From NCBI GenBank assembly GCA_032622095.1, contig CP136066.1, forward strand, positions 173,723,164 through 173,787,163: a stretch of 64,000 nt of DNA. Direction: 5' to 3'. Numbering within the stretch: the stretch's first letter is position 1; each line of letters begins with the position of its first letter. The stretch comes from Siphonodentalium dalli (taxonomy: Eukaryota; Mollusca; Scaphopoda; Gadilida; Siphonodentaliidae). The translations under genes were made by a program, and so were the position numbers. A model generated the notes under the pieces. It made no database searches. It worked only from the letters and a program-made list of their open reading frames with translations, and was not told where the DNA came from. Positions 58,401 through 64,000 of this stretch are shown here, piece after piece.

Positions 58401-61400
58401 TACCTAAACAAGATTGAAGAATGGACAAACAAGCAGATTTCTGTTGCAGTTTACACCTGAGGTGGGGGGGGGGGGGGGGGGGGGGGTGGGAGCTCTATAT
58501 CACTAATGGTAGCAGTAAACAGCTCCACAATTAAAGGGACAGGCAGCCTTCATTGTAGTTTATAATTTAGATTAACATTATCAAATTATGATAACAACCT
58601 CAAGAATATACTAATAGTATAGCATAATGATGATATGAATGCGATAATATTCACAAAACATGCTTTGTGTCCGAGAAAATACAGGTCGACTGTTGTTTAG
58701 TTTCTCGCAAAAAATGCAGTAGATTGTTTATAAGCAGAATCACGATATTGCACCATTTCCTTATTTAGATTCTCGCGCTTTATAGGTCGGTTGTAAAAAC
58801 CCTAATTTGGTGCGCCTACAACTTATAGCTCACAATACGACGGTAGTAATATTCCTTATTTGGTATGTATGACCATATATCGGTTAGGAGAAAATGCTGA
58901 CTGGATTGAAAAATATTCATCTCTTTGCAAGAACAATTATATTATGTACACGTTTTCTGTCTGATCAATTCCCAATCATGAAGTAACGTGGATTAGCTTG
59001 ATTTTGAACTGACAGCGAGTAGAATAGGTTGTTTAAAATAAAATTAGTTGTGATTTGAATGCGATTGTTGATTGCGCCAATAATTTTATCTACGCATTCC
59101 ACAGCGCTACGGAACATTTTTATTGGACGATACAGTAGTTAAAAGTGTTTGTCTATATAAACAATCATAACATAACATTTTTTATGTTTGTTTACATAAC
59201 CAAGGGTACAATGTGACAATAACATTCAATGTACCCGATATCTATGATTTGTAAAAGAATAACATCTGTCTATTATATAATATTCTTTCTGTTTATGGCC
59301 GTTTTAGTGGATGTGACTATTTTAAAACCTCTACTCACAGGGAAGGCCGCCCACATCTTTAAAAGACAAAAGAAATTTTGCCACCCAAAGTTGGCTGCAT
59401 TAGCATGTTTCAGTAGCTAATTTTATTTGGGACAGATTAATTTTGCCATGAAATGCCATGCACATAGAAATTACCAATCCATGGCAAGTAACTGTTTATC
59501 TATCTTCAAATACCAGACTTTACCTGAATTACGTTTAATTTTTTTATTGAAAAAGGAATGACAAAGATGAAAGTGATAGTATCCTTTAGCATGTCCATGC
59601 TCGCAATCCCAGACAGAATAGAGTGGCCCCCCACTTTGCACAGGCCTACTCACTTTCTTGCGACATCTGGATTATCCGTTAGTCAACTTTGGCGTTATCT
59701 GTTACTTTGTTACACAAATTATAGAAAATATCTGATTTATCATTGGTTTTGATGATTCTCTATTATTCAAACAATTGTTTTGCTCATCGGTTTCGACAAT
59801 ATTCGGGGTGTTATACAACGATCACATTAACTTGCAGATCAGTTTGTTAAACTATTATCGGGAACTCAGTTCTTTTGTGGTATGAGTAAAAATATTTTCA
59901 TGGCATTTGTTACAGGTCTAATCAACGCGTTGAGCAGATTGTGTATTCGTATTCAGGGCCTCTGAAATAAGTAGGCTATAATAGACATAACCTTTCATGG
60001 CAATCAAATCAATGGCTATGTAAGAGTAACGTTTAGATCGCTGTTAAACTTTTAGGACATTTCGACGATAGGACCATTCATATTTAAATTGTGGCACATA
60101 CCTGAATAAAGTTAGTACTGATGGTTAACAAGGCGCATCAATATGATACATGATATATGATGCACTTTTAAATGTATGTGACAATAATTTCTTAAATATA
60201 TAGCAACATTATTACAAATACTTCTGACAGTGCTCTGGACTTACCTGCAATTTATAGAAATTATACAAGCCCCATGTTCCACAGTTGACATCAATCTTAC
60301 ATAACGTTGCATCGTATGGAATGTTCTGTTGCTTATCGGTTAATACTTCTCTGCAAAAAAAAAAATTAAATCCAGAATTAATAACAATCTCATCTGTATA
60401 TTCACATTTAGCATGGAAGTTGATAAAGGTATACAGTAATGCCCTAAATAATCGACTCCTTAAACACAGCAGAATTATTGGTAACTTTTCAGGATTTAGT
60501 CGGAAATATGGCTTGTTGCCATTCAAAGGAAAGCTCTGTATATATATAAGAGAATGCAATGGCACAGGATCATTAATGCTGCACCAGCGCAGCTCCGGTC
60601 ATGAAAGAGTTAAGACCCAATATTTATTATAAATCAGGAATTAAAATCTGACGAGAATCACATTCATGATTTTCGAAAAAGCAGTGGATCGCTGTAGAAA
60701 TGCTATATTTTGATTCTTGCAAATTTTATGGATTTTAATTATTATAATTATTTTATGGCGGCAATTTCAACCGAGGACATTTTTGTGACTACACTGGACT
60801 ATATCAGATTAACTAGCGGATACACTGAGATCATTCTCACTAAAACATACCCAACATCCTTCATACCCAAGTATTTGTCTGGTTTGACTGTATTAGTGTA
60901 ACTTACCCGACGTCCTTCATACCACAGCATTTGTCTGGTTTGACCGTATTAGTGGACACGCTGCCATTACTCTCAGTGGAGTCATGTAGTTTTGTGAGCA
61001 TTTCAGTTGCGTCGGCTTGGAAATCAACACTCTTGTTCTCTATCTTGTCTGCCACTTCAAATGCAGCAAACGAGGTTTTTTCCTACAAAAATACAATTGA
61101 ATTAATCAACACCGAAATATGGAGGAAATCATTGGTAGAAAAGTTTATTTTCTTTCGAAAACCAAGAAGTATTGTTTTGAAAAGTGTGCAAATTTTTTTC
61201 TAATCGTGTCTTTTTCCAGAAAATAAACCTTGCTTGCACAAGTTAAGTGTTCTAGTTTCTAATTAATCTTTTAGTTGAAGATGTAGCTTCATTTCCTGAG
61301 TAAGCCTGAGGACCCCAGAAGGTGAATTTAGTGACGCTATCCTGCTAGCATCACCTAATTCACCCTCTGGGGACCTCATTCTGCTCAGGCCTCAATCTTC

Positions 61401-63936
61401 TGAGAAATCTATAATCTCAAATTAACATTGTTTTTAGTTACTTTTTCCCTTGTGTTCAGTTTTTGTATCCCATAATTTGCAAAAAGATAAAACACATAAT
61501 CAAGGTAATAATAAACTTCAACTGGGGAACTTCAATCTGATCCTAGATCTCCCATAACAGTTGAGGCGCAAGCAGAATGAGGTTCCCAGAGGGTGAATTT
61601 GGTGATGCTATCCCGTATAGTGGGCAAGCATCACCAAATTCACTCTCTGTGGACCTCATTCTGCATGGCCTCATCTGCTATGGGAGACATAGACTCAGAT
61701 TGAAGTTTCCAAATGGTGAATATTGTTATGTACACCCATTGGGAACCTTGATTATGCAATGTGTCATCTGCCAATTTGGGGATATAGAGAAACTAAACTA
61801 AAAAAGAAATAGAATCTATGTGAAGAAGTTTCTATAGAAATCAGATAATAAAGAAACTTTCCAAAGATGAGGCCTAAGCAGAATGAGGTCCACAGAGGGT
61901 AAATTTAGTTATGCTAGCCCGCTATGCGGGATAGCGTCACTAAATTCGCCCACTGGGGACCTCATTCTGCAAATGTCAGACACACTATATCCAGGCTTGT
62001 ACCTGAGAAAATTTATCTTCTAAGGCTTTTTACTGACTTTGAAAGAAACTCTTCGTGCCCTATCAGCAAGTATGAATTTAGTGTGTCTTACATTCGCAGA
62101 AAGAGATCCCCAGAGGGTGAATTTAATGACACTATCCCGCACAGTTGGCTAAGTCACCAAATTCTCCCTCTCGGCAGCTCATTCTGCTTAGTCCTCAACT
62201 GTTGTTGGAGGCCTAGATCAGTTTGAAGTTCCCCAGCTCACCCATTAGTCACCCATTAGTCACCTCGATTATGCATTTTTTCTTCACCAAATTAGGGGTT
62301 ATAGAAAGTGAAAAGAATGAAAAAAGTAACTAAAAACACGGTTTATTTGAGACTATAGATACTTCCCAGAAGATGAGGCCTAAGCATAATGAGGTCCCAT
62401 AGGGTGAATCCCACTGTGTGGGATAGCATCACTAAATTCACCCTCTGGGGACCTCATTCTGAAACTGACAAGACACACTATTTGCAGACTGGATCATGTC
62501 TATGTGGTTGGTACTCACAATCTTGTCCTCTTTCACACCCGTAAGCTTCTGTAACATCTTCGCCAACTTGGGTGCACCCTGGATGATAGCATGTTGTAAG
62601 GGAGATAACCCTGCACTGTCAACTTTCTCTAGCGGAGCACCGGCTTTGGCGAGAATGTGTAGAAGACCATCATTATCAAAGGTGCCTAAATCGAGTGGAC
62701 GGACGAGGTGGTGTATCACTGTCCATCCCTGCTTATCTGCTGCCGCCAAATCTACTGGACTCGTCTTCTCTACAGTCGTAAAACTGTTCTCTACAAAACA
62801 GACGAGATCATGCGGAACTGTTGATCGCAATGAGAGCGGCATAACATATTGGTCTATCAATTGACAATATATATCTTAAAAGGATGTTTCTTTATATATT
62901 GGCCATGCTTGGATGCATATTATAGGTTACAAACACTAAGTACTACAGTTTTAGTTTTAAATTTTAAGTCAATTTAACCCTTTATGACTGGAGCTTCCTG
63001 AAATTTTGCAAAAACTCTGTGCAAATGCATTCTCTTATATATGCTAGTCTCCCATACAGAGCCTTGCATATATAGAGAGTCCATTGGCCTAACAATATTT
63101 ACCTTGACATTGTAAACAAGTGCATTCTCTTATATATGCAAGGCTCCCTATGAGAGACTCGCATATATAAGAGAATGCACTGGCACAGGATCTTTAAAGT
63201 TGCACAAACGCAGCCCCATCATGAAAGGGTTAAAAGGATGTTTTTTTTATATATTGGCCATGCTTGGATGCATATTATAGGCTACAAACAGCAAGTACTA
63301 CGGTTTTAGTTTTAAATTGTACGTTAATTTAAAAACTATAGTTTGGTTTAAAGGTGAAATTTGATCTTAATCTTGATTTTGTCGATGAATGACTAACTAT
63401 TTCTGCAAAAAAAAACTTGATATTGAGTTGTTAAAAAAAAGCTTACCTTTTCCAAGTGATGTTATTTTTTTCAGCGATGGCTGTTTGACCAAGGCAGTAA
63501 CAGAGGGATCTTTCTCATCATCGGATTTATCTCCCGATTCATCCCCATCGTCCTCGTCATCATCGACGATGTCTGTGTCCTTATCACTATCATCATCTTG
63601 CTCCTCTTCATCAGAATCATTCCCGAAATCGTCACCCGCATCGTCCATTTCATCTTCGTCCTCATTCATATCACCATCATCGTCATCATCATCATTCCCA
63701 AAATCATTGTCATCGTTATCGTCTTCTTCTGGTTCAGCCTCCTCTTCCACCTCCTCCTTATCGTCTCCATTAGACTCAGCAACGACTACCGGGACGTCGT
63801 CATCATACTTTATTCGGAACACTTGACGTGACAGCTGTTTAGACAGGTTGGTTTTTAAACCAGGTTTAGCTGTCTCCGTCGCCTGAGTTGGGTCATATTT
63901 GTAGTTCAGCAACAACTTTGCTAGCTGTGCATCATT
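46317..63936 (-). CDS. ankyrin-WGR-PARP poly(ADP-ribose) polymerase, PME-5/TANK-1-like (14 exons, 5' end outside window)
   Basis: The enzyme transfers ADP-ribose units from NAD+ to acceptor proteins. Fourteen exons on the minus strand splice in frame to 816 residues plus stop: 63936-63447, 62853-62519, 61082-60907, 60350-60245, 58280-58114, 57719-57581, 57085-56964, 55385-55304, 54278-54101, 51942-51835, 50307-50114, 47884-47792, 47330-47207, 46453-46317. Residues 1-15 end an ankyrin repeat. About 45-135 is an Asp/Glu-rich tract. About 175-275 are ankyrin-like repeats. About 345-425 is a WGR domain (RWGRIGDRGQ at 384). About 430-600 is the alpha-helical regulatory domain. About 600-816 is the catalytic domain with His668 (LLWHGS), Tyr702 (GLYTAD) and Glu799 (YNEFIVF). 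Ankyrin repeats combined with WGR match C. elegans PME-5/TANK-1. No SAM domain is present C-terminally, unlike vertebrate tankyrases. The triad predicts an active polymerase. Confidence 0.94.
46455..46772. repeat. 42-bp tandem array at the last PARP splice acceptor
   Basis: The unit taaaacataaaatacacaat then aattaacccctttatcactaac starts at 46455, immediately beside the exon at 46453, and repeats about seven times (46497, 46539, 46581, 46623, then shorter units). Each unit carries, on the minus strand, the acceptor-like tattttatgttttag. Confidence 0.92.
46874..47019. mobile_element. B foldback MITE, internally deleted
   Basis: tacagtaatgccctaaataa to tatttagggcattactgta. The right arm is cut to about 40 bp. 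Confidence 0.87.
47207..47330 (-). CDS. PARP gene exon: catalytic domain loop (124 nt)
   Basis: Acceptor ctttcag, donor gtaaga. It encodes VALGNVRESTQHEDI and GKTTPRDGYNVTTPYG, matching PARP1 VALGNMYEL and GKTTPDPS. The shape is PARP1-like. Confidence 0.94.
47792..47884 (-). CDS. PARP gene exon: catalytic Tyr segment (93 nt)
   Basis: Acceptor cttccag, donor gtaatt. It encodes GLYTADCFAKCEAYSYNL then RLALLCE, aligned to PARP1 GIYFADMVSKSANYC and LILLGE. Tyr702 is the second triad residue. Confidence 0.96.
47936..48194. mobile_element. C MITE
   Basis: TTAA-CACTTTCTATAGTGAATG at left, gttttagtatagaaagag-TTAA at right. It carries the same palindrome as the 1515-1811 copy (ataagttcaacaaatgatca ... 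tcgtttgttgaa). A related element starts at the shared TTAA (48191). Confidence 0.82.
48191..48300. mobile_element. C-related MITE fragment abutting the previous C copy
   Basis: TTAA-CCCTTACTGTACTGAATAG then cagttataactgtatacatt and ggtctattatt, with no right end recognised. Confidence 0.5.
48801..49854 (-). mobile_element. E element E4 in a PARP intron
   Basis: atgaaagtgtcaatcacagt at left, then about six diverged 160-bp units, ending catggcaatagcttaaac, a 6-bp-stem hairpin (acttac/gtaagt) and gagCTAA. Confidence 0.87.
49930..50045. mobile_element. D foldback single hairpin
   Basis: cctaagcagaatgaggtccc ... ggacctcattctgtaaatg, a single hairpin module of about 100 bp lying 70 bp downstream of a PARP exon end. 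Confidence 0.75.
50114..50307 (-). CDS. PARP gene exon: NAD+-binding core with catalytic His (194 nt)
   Basis: Acceptor catatag, donor gtgagt. It encodes THTKVKAVYKLSRPAEEEK then HRLLWHGSSVANFISILNRG, LLICPPEVPQTGALFGE. His668 in LLWHGS is the first triad residue. The stretch CPPEVPQTGALFG matches PARP1 APPEAPVTGYMFG. Confidence 0.98.
50769..50813. repeat. 22-bp direct repeat, 2 copies
   Basis: ctaaatattttctaaacaaa is repeated at a 22-base offset. Confidence 0.85.
50955..51336 (-). repeat. dispersed repeat G, reverse copy
   Basis: The best-preserved reverse copy of G, from ggtgcgtgaaactgagcag to ccggagtgtttcacatcact. It is close to 2869-3260 (shared ccattgtatg-free middle, gacggtgtgtgttgacaatt). 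Confidence 0.7.
51835..51942 (-). CDS. PARP gene exon: catalytic domain start (108 nt)
   Basis: The acceptor is atttaag, weaker than a CAG; the donor is gtgagt. It encodes MHPLDYMYHAIGCRIELM then QYILRYILNS, matching PARP 'HPLD--Y--L-C-I' and 'E---I--Y--N-T'. The first 30 bases and the acceptor are reiterated nine times just upstream in the intron (51978-52517). Confidence 0.94.
51978..52517. repeat. 60/63-bp tandem array of a PARP exon start and acceptor, 9 units
   Basis: Each unit holds the first 30 bases of the exon at 51942 together with an acceptor on the minus strand (tttaatgtttcag/ATATGCATC). Units start at 51978, 52041, 52101, 52161, 52221, 52284, 52347, 52410 and 52473, so periods are 60 or 63, differing by an acaa/aca change. 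All but the real exon run into an in-frame TAA within the unit. Confidence 0.95.
52519..52763. mobile_element. A2 hairpin MITE adjoining the array
   Basis: TTAA-CCCTTTCATGGCGATAG at left; right end agctccagtgtcatggaaga with a degraded border. Two shortened hairpins. Confidence 0.8.
53158..53980 (-). mobile_element. E element E5 in a PARP intron
   Basis: atgaaagtgtcgatgacact at left, four diverged units, ending gatggcaatagctcaaac, hairpin acttgac-ttt-gtcaagt and gagCTAA. It ends about 120 bp from the exon at 54101. Confidence 0.87.
54101..54278 (-). CDS. PARP gene exon: regulatory domain end (178 nt)
   Basis: Acceptor tattcag, donor gtgaga. It encodes ILNLTNDYYHLVPQSGYE (PARP1: LSNRFYTLIPHDFG) and LSNISNLIDLHVAQRIL, the helix leading to the catalytic domain. 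Confidence 0.94.
55009..55250. mobile_element. A2 hairpin MITE
   Basis: TTAA-CCCTTTCATGATGGGAGCT to AGCTCCCATCATGAAAGGG-TTAA, a well-preserved inverted pair. It lies 54 bp downstream of the end of the exon at 55304. Confidence 0.9.
55304..55385 (-). CDS. PARP gene exon: regulatory domain helix (82 nt)
   Basis: Acceptor tgtttcag, donor gtatta. It encodes ELIEIVQKQRDNTLAIVSAE then HEQNSEK, a helical segment of the regulatory domain. Exon phases (2 in, 0 out) fit both neighbours. Confidence 0.88.
55441..55823. mobile_element. D foldback element
   Basis: atttagtgtctgacatttgc at left, ctgcaaatgtcaga at right, with two hairpin modules and the common interior. It is the likely source of the 141-bp patch at 56600-56740. 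Confidence 0.8.
56541..56799. repeat. D fragment flanked by a 59-bp direct repeat
   Basis: tttgatacatttgcttgaaa and the next 39 bases occur at 56541 and again at 56741. Between them lie 141 bases nearly identical to 55488-55628 of the D element (one substitution, one extra C). Confidence 0.9.
56964..57085 (-). CDS. PARP gene exon: regulatory domain (122 nt)
   Basis: Acceptor tctacag, donor gtatga. It encodes MLKLAMNKAGIDGELMPLGR then IQRNVLAEAGKILHQL, corresponding to the PARP1 stretch with MPLGKLSKRQI. Confidence 0.94.
57131..57493. mobile_element. composite A2 hairpin MITE
   Basis: It begins ttatccctttcataacggga, runs through two hairpins, then a second A2 start (ttcatgacgggagctgcgct) and part of a third hairpin, ending gtcatggaaggg-TTAA. 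It looks like one A2 joined into another. Confidence 0.82.
57581..57719 (-). CDS. PARP gene exon: end of WGR, start of regulatory domain (139 nt)
   Basis: Acceptor tttccag, donor gtgagt. It encodes FTNHPKKYRLVQKEQNHV (PARP family: F--HPKKY-L) and LPEHIRDLVASM, the first helix of the PARP regulatory domain. Confidence 0.93.
58114..58280 (-). CDS. PARP gene exon: WGR core (167 nt)
   Basis: Acceptor ctttacag, donor gtaagt. It contains VFTRWGRIGDRGQYQNT, the signature that names the domain, then DDAIKEFCKIFKQKTGNDW, the conserved helix. In PARP1 and PARP2 this domain contacts DNA ends and relays activation. Confidence 0.96.
58464..58486 (+). repeat. poly-G run (23 bases)
   Basis: Twenty-three consecutive G followed by tggg in a PARP intron. 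It could form a G-quadruplex, and its length is likely to be unreliable. Confidence 0.9.
58487..60244. other. PARP intron without repeats
   Basis: 1.8 kb with no family recognised and no coding segment required by the protein alignment. It is the cleanest intron stretch in the gene. Confidence 0.5.
60245..60350 (-). CDS. PARP gene exon: WGR domain N-terminal part (106 nt)
   Basis: Acceptor ttttgcag, donor gtaagt. It encodes EVLTDKQQNIPYDATLCK and NCGTWGLYNFYKLQ, the first strands of a WGR domain (Y-ATL-I-VN-N-FY-LQ pattern). Confidence 0.92.
60432..60613. mobile_element. B fragment fused to A2 fragment
   Basis: A B left arm (tacagtaatgccctaaataa to ggaaagctc) runs straight into the right half of an A2 element (tatataagagaatgcaatgg ... 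ccggtcatgaaagag-TTAA). Confidence 0.85.
60907..61082 (-). CDS. PARP gene exon: linker before WGR (176 nt)
   Basis: Acceptor ttttgtag, donor gtaagt. It encodes EKTSFAAFEVADKIENKS, a Ser/Thr-rich linker (HDSTESNGSVSTNTV) and DKCCGMKDVG. The phase fits both neighbours. No domain is recognised in the linker. Confidence 0.87.
61302..62470. mobile_element. cluster of three D foldback elements
   Basis: Modules at about 61302-61395, 61565-61670, 61868-61985, 62090-62195 and 62385-62465, each opening gaatgaggt-like and closing ctcattctgc. Interior blocks match other D copies. The last module ends about 50 bp from the exon at 62519. Confidence 0.75.
62519..62853 (-). CDS. PARP gene exon: ankyrin repeats (335 nt)
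   Basis: Acceptor ttgatag, donor gtgagt. It encodes about 112 residues including DKQGWTVIHHLV and SAGLSPLQHAIIQGAPKLAK, two recognisable ankyrin-repeat cores. The upstream part (PHDLVCFVENSF) may be another, weaker repeat. Confidence 0.92.
62876..63325. repeat. 90-bp direct repeat flanking an A2 MITE
   Basis: taaaaggatgtttctttata, then cttggatgcatattatagg and agtactacagttttagtttt, occur at 62876-62968 and again at 63232-63325 with about six differences. The A2 element 62974-63233 sits between them. Confidence 0.88.
62974..63233. mobile_element. A2 hairpin MITE
   Basis: TTAA-CCCTTTATGACTGGAG to CCCCATCATGAAAGGG-TTAA with two hairpins, the first partly degraded. Confidence 0.88.
63447..63936 (-). 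CDS. PARP gene exon: ankyrin end and acidic tract (490 nt)
   Basis: The minus-strand acceptor is tattatag and the donor aaaag/gtaagc. It opens with NDAQLAKLLLNYKYD, a typical ankyrin second helix and loop. It continues into a basic stretch and then about 90 residues dominated by Asp and Glu, from DDKEEVEEEAEPEED onward, and ends SLGKG. The acidic tract is low complexity and probably unstructured. Acidic tracts often bind histones or basic proteins; no specific role can be read here. Confidence 0.9.
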
Positions 63937-64000
63937 CTATAATAGAAAAGACTGAGAAGATGATGATTCCAGAATCATTGAAAACAAGAGGACTGCACCA

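Noticed and set aside
63389-63831. Ser-rich open frame on the plus strand opposite the acidic tract
   Set aside because: It is the antisense of the Asp/Glu codons of the PARP exon; the minus-strand reading has splice sites and continuity with the PARP gene.

Overview
This 64-kb window is animal nuclear DNA: AT-rich, intron-dense, and packed with short non-autonomous transposable elements. Two multi-exon genes converge tail to tail, and every internal intron of both has GT..AG borders. The gene content and the repeat types point to a marine invertebrate. A mollusc is the best guess, because the 160-bp-tandem-repeat elements with hairpin-CTAA ends resemble the 'pearl'/HINE elements reported from bivalves. 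This is inference, and the species cannot be named from the sequence.

Left half (1026-27357, + strand): the last 13 coding exons of an alpha-actinin gene. They encode the end of spectrin repeat 1, spectrin repeats 2-4 and the C-terminal EF-hand domain, ending in the family-typical GESDL tail. The actin-binding CH domains lie upstream of the window. The largest intron (8236-18951) and the introns after 19236, 23667 and 25276 are filled with miniature elements.

Middle (about 27.4-46.3 kb): the actinin 3' UTR and intergenic DNA. A 7.5-kb block at 31.8-39.3 kb consists of head-to-head opposed elements built from 160-bp tandem units. It is followed by a nested minisatellite-bearing MITE, a foldback element and AT-rich DNA that may include a long 3' UTR of the second gene.

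Right half (63936 down to 46317, - strand): 14 exons giving 816 residues of a poly(ADP-ribose) polymerase. The order is ankyrin repeat - long acidic tract - ankyrin repeats - WGR - PARP regulatory domain - PARP catalytic domain, with an intact His-Tyr-Glu triad. This is the PME-5/TANK-1 (C. elegans) architecture, not that of vertebrate tankyrase or PARP1. The gene starts beyond the right edge.

Repeat families, named here for reference only. A: elements carrying a 67-bp near-perfect hairpin, with three different outer ends (A1, A2 with TTAA borders; A3 with GTGACCCGCC ends). B: Tc1/mariner-like foldbacks with TA-CAGT ends. C: TTAA-bordered MITEs with CCCTTTCTATA ends. D: foldback modules around GCAGAATGAGGTCC. 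E: hairpin-CTAA elements with 160-bp tandem units. F: TTAA-bordered MITEs with AGGCCCAC ends and a 47-bp minisatellite. G and H: older dispersed repeats. The most notable pattern is that several tandem arrays are seeded by exon-intron boundaries of the two genes, and that one hairpin core is shared by three unrelated-looking sets of transposon ends.
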